A DNA stretch of 64,000 bases from an uncultured Ignavibacteriota bacterium (GTDB lineage Bacteria > Bacteroidota > Ignavibacteria > UBA10030 > UBA8401): the NCBI GenBank assembly GCA_903884005.1, contig CAISDA010000005.1, positions 1 through 64,000 of the forward strand. Direction: 5' to 3'. This document shows positions 50,670 through 59,515 of the stretch, one piece after another. Made by a program: the position numbers and the translations under genes. Position 1 is the first letter of the stretch. Every line of letters begins with the position of its first letter. The notes under the pieces were generated by a model that had not been told where the DNA came from, searched no databases, and saw only the letters and a program-made list of their open reading frames with translations.

Positions 50670-51485
50670 CTATTTATTGGCGCCGGAAAAAACACCCCGT
50701 TCGAAATGCTTCTGCATCGCTGCGAAGACTACGATCACCGGGATCACCGCAAGCACCGCGCCTGCGGCAACGTAGCGGTAATTATCGACGAATGTTCCGA
50801 TCATATAGCTCAGGCCCACCTGGAGCGTATAATGTTCGGGGCTTTTTAAGACAACCAGGGGCCACAGAAAATCGCCCCACGCGCCGATAAAAGTAAAGAT
50901 CGTCAGTGTGGCGATGGCGGGTGTTGTCATCGGCAGCATGACGCTCCACCATAACCGCAGCGGCGAGACTCCGTCCAGGACCGCCGCCTCCTCGATCTCT
51001 TTCGGTATCGCCAGGAATGCCTGGCGCATCAGGAAGATCGCAAACCCTTCGACGGCAAACGGGAGCACCACGCCAATGAGCGTATCGGCCAGGTGCATTT
51101 TCAAAATCGTGGTATACAGCGGAATGATCGTCACTTCCTTGGGCGCCATCATCGTCGCAAGCACGAACAGAAAAATGAGGTTCCGCCCTTTGAACCGGTA
51201 ACGCGCCAATGCAAATCCGGCCAGCGATGCCAATGTCACATTCAGAACGACGGACGCTGCCGCGATGATGATACTGTTCAGCGTATATGCCAGGAAGGGA
51301 ACCGCGTTCCACACGCCGGTATAATTTTGCAGAACGAATTTTTTGGGCCACAGCACAGGCGGGAACGAGAACAATTCCTCGGCCCCTTTGAACGACGTGC
51401 TCACCAGCCATACGAACGGCAGCAATGCAAAGAGTCCGAAGACGGTCATCACCGAATACAGCGATATGGTCCGCAGATATTTCAC
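50670..51485 (-). CDS. Sugar ABC transporter permease (MalG type)
   Basis: Inner-membrane permease with six predicted helices. The cytoplasmic EAA loop, where the ATPase docks, is EEAAVLDGVSPLRLWWSVML. 271 residues, typical of the CUT1 carbohydrate family. It overlaps the preceding permease gene by four bases. No ATPase gene is in the cluster. Confidence 0.93.
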   Translation of the reverse strand: MKYLRTISLYSVMTVFGLFALLPFVWLVSTSFKGAEELFSFPPVLWPKKFVLQNYTGVWNAVPFLAYTLNSIIIAAASVVLNVTLASLAGFALARYRFKGRNLIFLFVLATMMAPKEVTIIPLYTTILKMHLADTLIGVVLPFAVEGFAIFLMRQAFLAIPKEIEEAAVLDGVSPLRLWWSVMLPMTTPAIATLTIFTFIGAWGDFLWPLVVLKSPEHYTLQVGLSYMIGTFVDNYRYVAAGAVLAVIPVIVVFAAMQKHFERGVFSGANK

Positions 51486-52327
51486 GAGGCACGCTCCATG
51501 AGCCGAACGTTCACATACGAAAAGGCAAGCGTCGCAGCAAAGAGCACCATGCCGACGGCCGAACCGTAGCCGAGGTCGAAGCGTTCGAACGCCTGGCGGT
51601 AGAGCAACGCAACAAGCGTCTTATTGGCGATCGGCGCTCCGGGGATCATGATGTACAATTCGGTGAACATTTTGATCGCCGCGGTCGACGATATCACGAA
51701 GACGAGTGTCAGCGTCGGCCTCAGCATCGGCAGAAGAATATGTGCCGTGTGCTGGTATGCATTCGCCCCGTCGATGCGGCCAGCCTCTTCAATTTCCTTC
51801 GGAATAACGGCAAGCCCTGCCAGGAACATCATCATATAATACCCGATGCCCCGCCACACGGTAAGGATCATGATCGAAATGATGTTGGTGGGATACTGAG
51901 AAAGCCATTTCACCGACGGCAAAGAAACCAGCGAAAAGATATAATTGACGATGCCTGTTTCTTCGGCGAACATCCATCGCCATATGATGCCGACGATCAC
52001 GATCGGCGTAACGACGGGAATGAAATACACAAGACGGAATACCGTCGCGCCGCGCAGTGCACGCCGCACGGTAAGCGCAAGCAGCAGCGACAACGCCATC
52101 AGCACGGGTGTTACCAGGACATAGACGAATGAATTGAGCAGCGTCCACCAGAAATTACTGTCCGAAAAAAGCCGCCGATAATTATCGAACCCGGCAAACA
52201 CATGTTCGTGAAAAAAAGAATAATGCAGGAAGCTGTAATAGCAAATCTGCCCCATCGGCACTGCGACAAAAAACAGCAGCAGTCCGATCGCCGGTGCAAG
52301 AAATATATAAGGTACGTAACGGTTCAT
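51482..52327 (-). CDS. Sugar ABC transporter permease (MalF/UgpA type)
   Basis: Permease partner with six helices; the EAA loop is EIEEAGRIDGANAYQHTAHI. The N-terminal YIFLAPAIGLLLFFVAVPMG is typical of CUT1 family permeases. I start at ATG 52327 (52336 is possible); the longest frame would overlap the binding-protein gene. About 281 residues. Confidence 0.92.
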   Translation of the reverse strand: MNRYVPYIFLAPAIGLLLFFVAVPMGQICYYSFLHYSFFHEHVFAGFDNYRRLFSDSNFWWTLLNSFVYVLVTPVLMALSLLLALTVRRALRGATVFRLVYFIPVVTPIVIVGIIWRWMFAEETGIVNYIFSLVSLPSVKWLSQYPTNIISIMILTVWRGIGYYMMMFLAGLAVIPKEIEEAGRIDGANAYQHTAHILLPMLRPTLTLVFVISSTAAIKMFTELYIMIPGAPIANKTLVALLYRQAFERFDLGYGSAVGMVLFAATLAFSYVNVRLMERAS

Positions 52328-52356
52328 GGTCTGCATATTCTGAAGTGTACCCTGCT

Positions 52357-53652
52357 TTACCGTATCGGCACGCTTGCAAGCACGTCGTTCCACTCGGAGG
52401 CGGCACGGTCCAGCGCCTCCTTTGTGCTCATTTTGCTAAGACATGCGTTCTGAATCGCCTCGTCGAACGAGTCGCGGAGGCGGTCAAACTCTGGATGCTG
52501 CAAATACGCCCGCAGCCGTCCGGCGGTCGGCAGTTCCTGCGCTCCGAGCACACGCCCGCGGCTTTCAAGCGAACCGTCATCACGCGAAAAGAACGGATCC
52601 GCATACGCTCCGGCGACCGATGGATAGGTCGTCGTTAATTTCGCGAACGCCAATTGGTTCTGCACATTCGTCACGAACAGGGCGAAGTCCGCGGCTTCCG
52701 TCTGGTGCGCCGATGTGGACATGACCGCAATTGCCATAGCAGCCAGTTCATGTTTTCCCGATGCTCCGACGACGACCGGTGCGACCTCGGTCTGCGCATA
52801 GATCGCCGGTGCGTTCACGCCAATGCGCTTGAGAAAAACGGGACCCGTGAACATCATTGCGGTCTGTCCCGATTGATACGATTCGACGATCATGGACCCT
52901 GGTTTCATGATCGACTCGCTCTGAAGATAGCCGCTGCGGTAGAGTGCGACCCACTGATCGATGAGCGCAACGCCCCGCGCGCTGTTGAAAGCGGCATGCG
53001 TAAGCGATGAATCGGCCATCATGACGCCTTCCGACTCGAGCATCATGGGCAGGTAACTGTCCTTGCCGATATTCCAAAATGATGCGAACTTGCCCGTTCT
53101 ATCCTTATAGTGTTTAATGAACTCCACAAGCTGTGTGAAATTTTTCGGCAGATCGGATCGTGAAAATCCGGCGTCGGCCATATACTGTTTGTTATAGATA
53201 AGGATATATGTGTTCAGATACCACGGGAGGGCCACAATTTTTCGGTCGAATGTGCAGAGGGCCAGCGCGTTGGGAAGAAATGACGATGGGCCGTGTGCGA
53301 CGGCGGCGGAAAGATCCGTCAGAGCATCCATCCCGTAAAATTTTGCAAGAAAATCGGCCGAAAGATTCACGACATCGGGCGCATTGCCTGCGGCGGCCGA
53401 GGCCAGCAGCTTTTGGATTGCCGCGTCGTAGGGCACGTCGACCCAGCGGATCGTCCGGTCCGGATGCTGCCGCTCATAGTCCTGGATCATCGCATGAATA
53501 TACTCGTCGAATGTCGGCGACAACTGCAGCGTCCAGAATTCGATAACAGTGCGTGTCTCGGTCTTTGCACACCCCGGAACGGAGCAGCATAGTCCTGACA
53601 GGACTGCCACGGCAGTGCAAAAAAGGAGGAAATGTTTTGTGATCTGTTTCAT
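52357..53652 (-). CDS. Sugar-binding lipoprotein of the ABC importer
   Basis: Family 1 extracellular solute-binding protein, a lipoprotein with a signal peptide ending VPGC. TVIEFWTLQLSPTFDEYIHA at the start of the mature part, NAPDVVNLSADFLAKFYGMD, and ALPWYLNTYILIYNKQYMAD are typical positions. About 431 residues. It leads the importer operon and should set its specificity, likely an oligosaccharide with mannose given the GH38 enzyme, which is inference. Confidence 0.9.
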   Translation of the reverse strand: MKQITKHFLLFCTAVAVLSGLCCSVPGCAKTETRTVIEFWTLQLSPTFDEYIHAMIQDYERQHPDRTIRWVDVPYDAAIQKLLASAAAGNAPDVVNLSADFLAKFYGMDALTDLSAAVAHGPSSFLPNALALCTFDRKIVALPWYLNTYILIYNKQYMADAGFSRSDLPKNFTQLVEFIKHYKDRTGKFASFWNIGKDSYLPMMLESEGVMMADSSLTHAAFNSARGVALIDQWVALYRSGYLQSESIMKPGSMIVESYQSGQTAMMFTGPVFLKRIGVNAPAIYAQTEVAPVVVGASGKHELAAMAIAVMSTSAHQTEAADFALFVTNVQNQLAFAKLTTTYPSVAGAYADPFFSRDDGSLESRGRVLGAQELPTAGRLRAYLQHPEFDRLRDSFDEAIQNACLSKMSTKEALDRAASEWNDVLASVPIR

Positions 53653-53715
53653 AGACATGGATAGGCGGCACAACACGAACTCTCTGAACTACTCGAATCG
53701 GTCTTTAAATACCAA

Positions 53716-53741
53716 TGAGGGCCGCCTCACGGCGGCCCTCA
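53716..53741 (-). terminator. Terminator after the large exported protein
   Basis: TGAGGGCCGCC pairs with GGCGGCCCTCA around a four-base loop, 24 bp past the stop of the 53765 gene; TTGGTATTT follows on the minus strand. It separates that gene from the sugar importer operon. Confidence 0.75.
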
Positions 53742-53764
53742 TCCTATTGATTACCACAGTACGA

Positions 53765-56700
53765 TTACTTCAGCAGCATCAACTTACGCACGCTGGTGAA
53801 TTGCGTTCCGTCGGCGCCTCTGGCTTCCAGACGGTAGAAATACACGCCGCTGGCAAGGTGCGAAGCATTGAATGAAACGGCATGCACGCCCGAGAGCAGA
53901 TCGCCATTGACGAGTTCGGTAACGCGCTGTCCCAGAAGATTGAAGACCGTCAGCGTCACGTTCGCTTTCACCGCAAGGGAGAAGCGGATGGTCGTGGCCG
54001 GATTGAAGGGGTTCGGATAATTCTGCGCAAGCGCATAGCCTTGCGGCATCATCTCTTCCTTACCCACCGACGTTGTCGTTCCTTTTTTGTAATACGCTGC
54101 GATCCAGAGATCGGTGTCGATCAACCAGGAGAACGTCGGATTGAACACGCTGCCAAAGTCGTTATAACCGCCGTCGCTGAATTTTTCCCACACACGGTTC
54201 GCGTTATCGCCCTGACCGTCCTTGTCGAGATACATGGCGATTGTGTCGTTCGCCGTCGTTGTGAATTCAAAGCCAATGAAGACGGGGCCGTTCACCTTGA
54301 TCGGATAATCAAGGATAATGGTGTTTCCCGCTTTTGTCGTATCGATCTTATCGGCCATGATCATCACGGACACGAGAGTCGAATCGGGCTTGCCGGACGA
54401 CGCAACCGTCTTCACGACAAGGTTCACCGTGTCTGGATCGCCGACAATTTTTTTGTATGCAAAGTGCACCTTGAAACCCGAGAGCATATCATTCTTCTTC
54501 AAGGGGAAGCGCTCGTACTTGCCCACATCGCCATAACTGTTCGTGCCGGCAATGAATCCTACGCCGTACGGGTTCTTCAGCAGCGTAGCGGTGTTGCCAT
54601 AGAACAGCGTGTCGAGTGTGCTGACAACCAAACTCGCATTGTTCGTGAATGCGGCCAGGCCGTTGTTTGTGCCCATGATGAACGCAAGGAAATTATCGTT
54701 TGCCAGCGGAAGCATTGCCACTGCGCCCGTGCCGTTGCCGTTGGATTGTTTTCCAATGGAGGGCGAAGAGAACGCAAGTTTTGCGGCGGATGGAACGGTG
54801 ACATCGACAATGGAAATGCGTTCGTCGGTGTACGGCGGCCCATCGTTCGGATAGTAGCACATCACATATTTCTTGCCGAGGCGTTCAAAGTACTTGATCG
54901 CCGTGACATCCGTGCCGACCACACCGGTCGAGATGCTGTCCACGACCGCACCGGCGGCGCTGTAATGATACAATGCGCGACCGTACGATTTGACATAGAG
55001 CGAACTGTCCGATGCGAGCGCTGCGCTCGGAACCGATCCGAGATTGCCGTTCGCCAGCGTGATCACCTGGGCGGTGAAACTTGCGCCTTTGGTGGCCGTT
55101 GTAAATTTGACGACCTTGTTCATACCGGAGACTGCTGCGAATACTTTCAGCGTATTGTCGCTTGCTTTACCGAAGACGCTGAAGATATCGCCCACGCGGC
55201 CGCCGACCACAGCCGAGAGCACCGTGTCTATGACCGTCTTGGCAGAATCCGATTCACTGTTCCAGCGGTACAGTTTGAATGATGATACTGAAATATCGGT
55301 CGTCATGTTGCCGGCAAAGATCACGCCGTCATCAGACACGTCCACGAAATCGAGTGGGAATGTTCCGCCCGTGACCGAAGCTGCCGGCATCATCACGCCG
55401 ACGCTGTCGCCCTTCATGGCGTCGAACACAACGATCTTCGTTCCGCCATTGCGCGCAACAACATAGAGGCGGTCTTTGCCGCCGACCTTGCCGTATGCCA
55501 TGCCGCGTTCATAGTTCCCCGTGGAGAATGTTGATGGGAACGTTCCGGCCGCCTGCGTCTTTGCCCAATACGGATAGAGAGGATCGGACGGCGGAACCAC
55601 CAGTTTCACGATCTTGTAGACGGCACTCGACACATCGCTGGTGATCATGCCCGCCGCGTATGCGATCGCTTTGAATGTGACCGAATCGCTGCTGATCTTG
55701 ACAGAATCGACAAACAGTTTTGATGCTGTGGATGCGGCAGCCGAATCGGGTGTGGTGCCGTTCAATGTGTAATAGATCTTCGCGCCGGGCGAGTTCACAG
55801 TGATTTTCACCCAGAACGCGGAATTATATGTGCCGGCGGGCGGATTGAAAACTGGAACAGTGATCTGCTGCGGTGGCGCAAATTTATACGCACCGATGCC
55901 GTTGTTGGTTCCGAGCACATAAATGTTCTCAGTGGCATCGCTGTTACCCTTGACGCTCACATCGCCCGTGGCATTACTGTTGCCCACCGAACCCATCGAC
56001 GGCGATGTCGCGACAAGGGCAGCTCCGGCAAGGCCTGTTGTCACATCGAATATCTTCGCATTCTCGTTCGCCGCGCCGGTATGATATATCGCCAGATATT
56101 TTTTTGCGCCGATCTCGAAGTACCGCAGGGCATTACTGCCGGTGCCGATTACACTGGACGAGGACGAATCGACAAGCGTCCCGTTTATCAGATAGCGTTT
56201 CACATTGTTGCCTTGCGCTTTGATGTACAGCTCCGTTGCAGTCAGGTTAGGAGAGATGGATGGCGTGCCCCCTCCGGACCCGTTCCCGCTGAGCGTGAGC
56301 ACTGTGGAGGTGAATGTCGTCCCCTTGTCGGCGGTCGTCAATTTGATCACCTGTGTGCTCGATGCTCCAACAGCCCAGATCGCAAGCGAATTATCCGCAG
56401 CCGAGCCGGTAACCGTAAACTTATCGCCGAGCCGCACTTTTGCCGTGAATGCGGCGGCTAATTTAGGCTGCGCGCTTTCAGAAGACCATTGATAGATCCT
56501 GAATGTCGTATCGGAACCGGTACCAACCACCAAATTACATGCGTAGATAATTCCGTCCGCAGAGACATCAACATCATTGATCTTCAGCGTTCCGGAAGCG
56601 ATGGCATCAAATCCCGTGACGTCAAGCACACCAACGCTGTCGCCGGTAGCGGCGTTGAGCACATAGACGTTGTTGGATATTTTGCGATCAACAAGATACA

Positions 56701-57826
56701 TCCGATCGACCGAACCATACGTTGCCGGATTCACTTTATATGAAGCGATGCCGTTATTAGTGGCAAGCACATACACAGTCACAGTATTGTCGCCGTTCAC
56801 TTTGATGCCGAGATCGCCTGTGCCGTTCCCGTTGCTCACGGCACCGAGCGTCGACGATGCACCCACAAGGATCGCATTAGCGAGCCCGGCTGTGATGTCG
56901 ATGATGCGGACGTTTTCATTCGTCGCGCCATACGCGTAGACGGCAAGATATTTTTTCCCGCCGGCCTCGAAATACCTGAGCGCGTTGCTCCCTGTGCCGA
57001 TGATGCTGCCGGACACGGAATCAACGAGCGTGCCGTTTGCCTGATAGCGTTTCAGGTATGTGCCGTTCGCTTTAATGAACAATTCAGTGCCTGTCGTATT
57101 TGGGCACACAGCCGGGGTGGTGCCAAGCGCTGCTCCCGTAAGAGTAATTGTGTTCGGGGTGAATGTCGCACCATTATCTGTCGTCGTAAATTTCATGACC
57201 TTCGATGTGCCCGTACCTGCCGCCCAAATCACGAGCGAATTATCGGCGGTGGAACCCGTCACCGTAAATTTGTCGCCGAGGCGTATCTTTGTCACATAGC
57301 TGACGGCCACCTGCATCGTCGCCGTTTCACTCGTCCATTTATAAACCATAAAGACTGTATCAGCGCCGGCGCCTGATGTCAGACCACACGCAAAGATAAC
57401 ACCGTTCGAAGAGATGTCGGCATCGTTAATCTTCAACGTACCGAGTCCGGCAGCGGCAAATCCCGTACTGTCGAGCACACCCACGCTGTCGCCAGTTGCG
57501 GCATTCAACACATATACAAAATTCGACACTTTTCTATCAACGAGCAGCATCCTGTCGTTGGCCCCGATCGTTCCGAACGCCATGCCGCGCTCGGTATTGG
57601 CGGTGCCCATGAAGGACGGATAATTCGCACCTGCCTGCGATTTTTCCCATACTTTCGCAAAGGGCTGCAGCGTAATCGTTCCTGTTGCAAATCCGCGTTC
57701 GGTATTGGCAGTCCCCATGAACGTAGGGTAATTTGCTCCGGCGGCGGATTTTTCCCAAAGCTTTGTTTGGGTGAACGCGGTGCCTGCCCATACCAAAAGA
57801 GCAAGTAGTAATGTTAACTTTTTCAT
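53765..57826 (-). CDS. Large exported repeat protein with T9SS sorting domain
   Basis: 1353 residues. Signal peptide at 1-20. Then two short near-identical units (WEKSAAGANYPTFMGTANTE and WEKSQAGANYPSFMGTANTE), and three long modules that begin MLLVDRKVSNFVYVLNAATG, MYLVDRKISNNVYVLNAATG and LYVVARNGGTKIVVFDAMKG; each is about 300 residues and beta-rich, as in a propeller. Between modules two and three there is a chitobiase/HEX C-like domain (PPAGTYNSAFWVKITVNSPG). The C-terminus has the Por sorting domain (NYPNPFNPATTIRFSLAVKA, GVYFYRLEA) for secretion by the type IX system. GGAG precedes ATG 57826; the 44 upstream codons have no export signal. Function unknown, probably surface adhesion or binding. 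Confidence 0.88.
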   Translation of the reverse strand: MKKLTLLLALLVWAGTAFTQTKLWEKSAAGANYPTFMGTANTERGFATGTITLQPFAKVWEKSQAGANYPSFMGTANTERGMAFGTIGANDRMLLVDRKVSNFVYVLNAATGDSVGVLDSTGFAAAGLGTLKINDADISSNGVIFACGLTSGAGADTVFMVYKWTSETATMQVAVSYVTKIRLGDKFTVTGSTADNSLVIWAAGTGTSKVMKFTTTDNGATFTPNTITLTGAALGTTPAVCPNTTGTELFIKANGTYLKRYQANGTLVDSVSGSIIGTGSNALRYFEAGGKKYLAVYAYGATNENVRIIDITAGLANAILVGASSTLGAVSNGNGTGDLGIKVNGDNTVTVYVLATNNGIASYKVNPATYGSVDRMYLVDRKISNNVYVLNAATGDSVGVLDVTGFDAIASGTLKINDVDVSADGIIYACNLVVGTGSDTTFRIYQWSSESAQPKLAAAFTAKVRLGDKFTVTGSAADNSLAIWAVGASSTQVIKLTTADKGTTFTSTVLTLSGNGSGGGTPSISPNLTATELYIKAQGNNVKRYLINGTLVDSSSSSVIGTGSNALRYFEIGAKKYLAIYHTGAANENAKIFDVTTGLAGAALVATSPSMGSVGNSNATGDVSVKGNSDATENIYVLGTNNGIGAYKFAPPQQITVPVFNPPAGTYNSAFWVKITVNSPGAKIYYTLNGTTPDSAAASTASKLFVDSVKISSDSVTFKAIAYAAGMITSDVSSAVYKIVKLVVPPSDPLYPYWAKTQAAGTFPSTFSTGNYERGMAYGKVGGKDRLYVVARNGGTKIVVFDAMKGDSVGVMMPAASVTGGTFPLDFVDVSDDGVIFAGNMTTDISVSSFKLYRWNSESDSAKTVIDTVLSAVVGGRVGDIFSVFGKASDNTLKVFAAVSGMNKVVKFTTATKGASFTAQVITLANGNLGSVPSAALASDSSLYVKSYGRALYHYSAAGAVVDSISTGVVGTDVTAIKYFERLGKKYVMCYYPNDGPPYTDERISIVDVTVPSAAKLAFSSPSIGKQSNGNGTGAVAMLPLANDNFLAFIMGTNNGLAAFTNNASLVVSTLDTLFYGNTATLLKNPYGVGFIAGTNSYGDVGKYERFPLKKNDMLSGFKVHFAYKKIVGDPDTVNLVVKTVASSGKPDSTLVSVMIMADKIDTTKAGNTIILDYPIKVNGPVFIGFEFTTTANDTIAMYLDKDGQGDNANRVWEKFSDGGYNDFGSVFNPTFSWLIDTDLWIAAYYKKGTTTSVGKEEMMPQGYALAQNYPNPFNPATTIRFSLAVKANVTLTVFNLLGQRVTELVNGDLLSGVHAVSFNASHLASGVYFYRLEARGADGTQFTSVRKLMLLK

Positions 57827-58010
57827 CATTACTCCAAATGTGAATGATATGAATGTGAACTGACAACGGTGACAAAAAAAATTTGTGCATCCAGGACGGT
57901 ATGCGCGGCTCCGTCCACGGTCAGGCAACGTGTGAACGGGCGACAGACCAATATCCAAATTTATCTCGTTCGGCTCTACTACATCATAGGGTAGTGTCCA
58001 TTCTGCGCGT

Positions 58011-59426
58011 TCAGGTCCTCCAGAACAATTTCTTCTTCGTAAAGAAACTCGTCAGAATTGCCACCATGGCAGTGATGAACGTTCCTTTCGCCAGCCCCAC
58101 CCATGCGGCCTGGGGCAGCGCGCCGATCGCTGCATCGATGCCGGTCAGCGCCATGACGGGCATCACGACGGTTGCGCCGGCAATGTAGGCGATCATGGGA
58201 TTCTGGCCGTTCTGCACGAGAAGAGCGACAACGCGCCCGCGCCGGAAGACATCGATCACAATGGACAATGCGACATATGCCATGATCGCCAGCCCGTCCA
58301 TCACAAAGTAGTAACTCAGCGTGGGGTGGTCTTTTTTAATGCCGCCCTCGAACGCTTCAAAGCATAATCCGAGCAGGAGCCAGTAGATGCCCCAGCGAAG
58401 CAGATCCTGATAGTGCCGGCCGATCGTTGTCCGATCGTTGGACAACAGGAAGAGAGCACAAACGGCATACACCGAATCGACAATGACGGTCACCGTGGTC
58501 ATGCGCATGAAGAGGCCTGTGACCGTGATCACAACAATCATCAGCATGAGAACGAGCAGGATGCTCATGCTGCCCGAGTGCGGCCGGGCCGGCTCGGTCT
58601 CCGCCGAATGCAGGTATGACCGCATCAGGTCGCCGGCGATCGACCCCGGAATGACAATGAAGAGATACTGGAGATAATACAGTTTGTACGCCCATGGAAA
58701 CGCCGACTGTGCCCACAACCACTGGTTCCAGCTTCCATCGACGCTTTGCGTGAGGCGGAGAGCAAGGAGAACGCCGAGGATGCCGAGGCGGACCAGGAGC
58801 GCATTTCGCGTCCAGAGCCAAATAAGCGATCCGAAGACCGCGGTATTGGCAAGCACGATAATAATGATGTCGCTCCGTCCGACGGAAAATCCGCTCCCGT
58901 TCGGATACGTGAGCACGGCAAGCAGCAGCGCCGAACCGCCGTAGCCGGCCGCTTTTACCGCCGCGCGTATCCAGACGGGAACGGATGCCGGCAAACGGAG
59001 GAGCATCTGAAAGAGCAGCACGAAACCGAGCATGCCTGTCATCCAATCCAGCCATGTCGGTTCCGGATGCAATGAGTACGGCTTGATATGCTGTATGAAA
59101 ATGGCAAACCACACGAGCAGGACACCGCGCTGCAGGATCTGGAGCAGGATCTTCCACTGGGGCGCGCCGCTGTCGATTTTTTTCTGCAGCGCGAACGGAA
59201 ACGCGGCTCCCATGGAAAAGAGAAATAATGGGAACACAAGATCCACCCAGGTAATACCCGGAAGGTTGGGATTAAAAATGAATGCCGGCGGCGGCACCTG
59301 CGCGTGATACATCCACGCCGGCAGCGGCACGATATAATGAATGGCGCCCGAGAGTATCATCAAGAGGATCGCCAGGCCGCGCAGGGCGTCCAGCGCATCG
59401 GCGCGGCGTTGTGGTGCATTGATCAT
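58011..59426 (-). CDS. DUF5009 / HGSNAT-like membrane acyltransferase
   Basis: About eleven to twelve membrane segments. The start ADALDALRGLAILLMILSGA and PGITWVDLVFPLFLFSMGAA are typical of the COG4299/DUF5009 family, related to heparan-alpha-glucosaminide N-acetyltransferase. Such proteins are often near glycan-use genes; here GHL10-type enzymes are adjacent, which supports a role in acetylating sugars, but this is inference. ATG 59426 has GGAG eight bases before it; a GTG at 59480 is less likely. 471 residues. Confidence 0.86.
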   Translation of the reverse strand: MINAPQRRADALDALRGLAILLMILSGAIHYIVPLPAWMYHAQVPPPAFIFNPNLPGITWVDLVFPLFLFSMGAAFPFALQKKIDSGAPQWKILLQILQRGVLLVWFAIFIQHIKPYSLHPEPTWLDWMTGMLGFVLLFQMLLRLPASVPVWIRAAVKAAGYGGSALLLAVLTYPNGSGFSVGRSDIIIIVLANTAVFGSLIWLWTRNALLVRLGILGVLLALRLTQSVDGSWNQWLWAQSAFPWAYKLYYLQYLFIVIPGSIAGDLMRSYLHSAETEPARPHSGSMSILLVLMLMIVVITVTGLFMRMTTVTVIVDSVYAVCALFLLSNDRTTIGRHYQDLLRWGIYWLLLGLCFEAFEGGIKKDHPTLSYYFVMDGLAIMAYVALSIVIDVFRRGRVVALLVQNGQNPMIAYIAGATVVMPVMALTGIDAAIGALPQAAWVGLAKGTFITAMVAILTSFFTKKKLFWRT

Positions 59427-59515
59427 TTCAGGAACTCCGGAGTACAATTCGTTCTTTGATGTAACACTGATGCTGTTCACAAATGGGACAATCGCCCAGT
59501 ATTAGTTACCACGAT

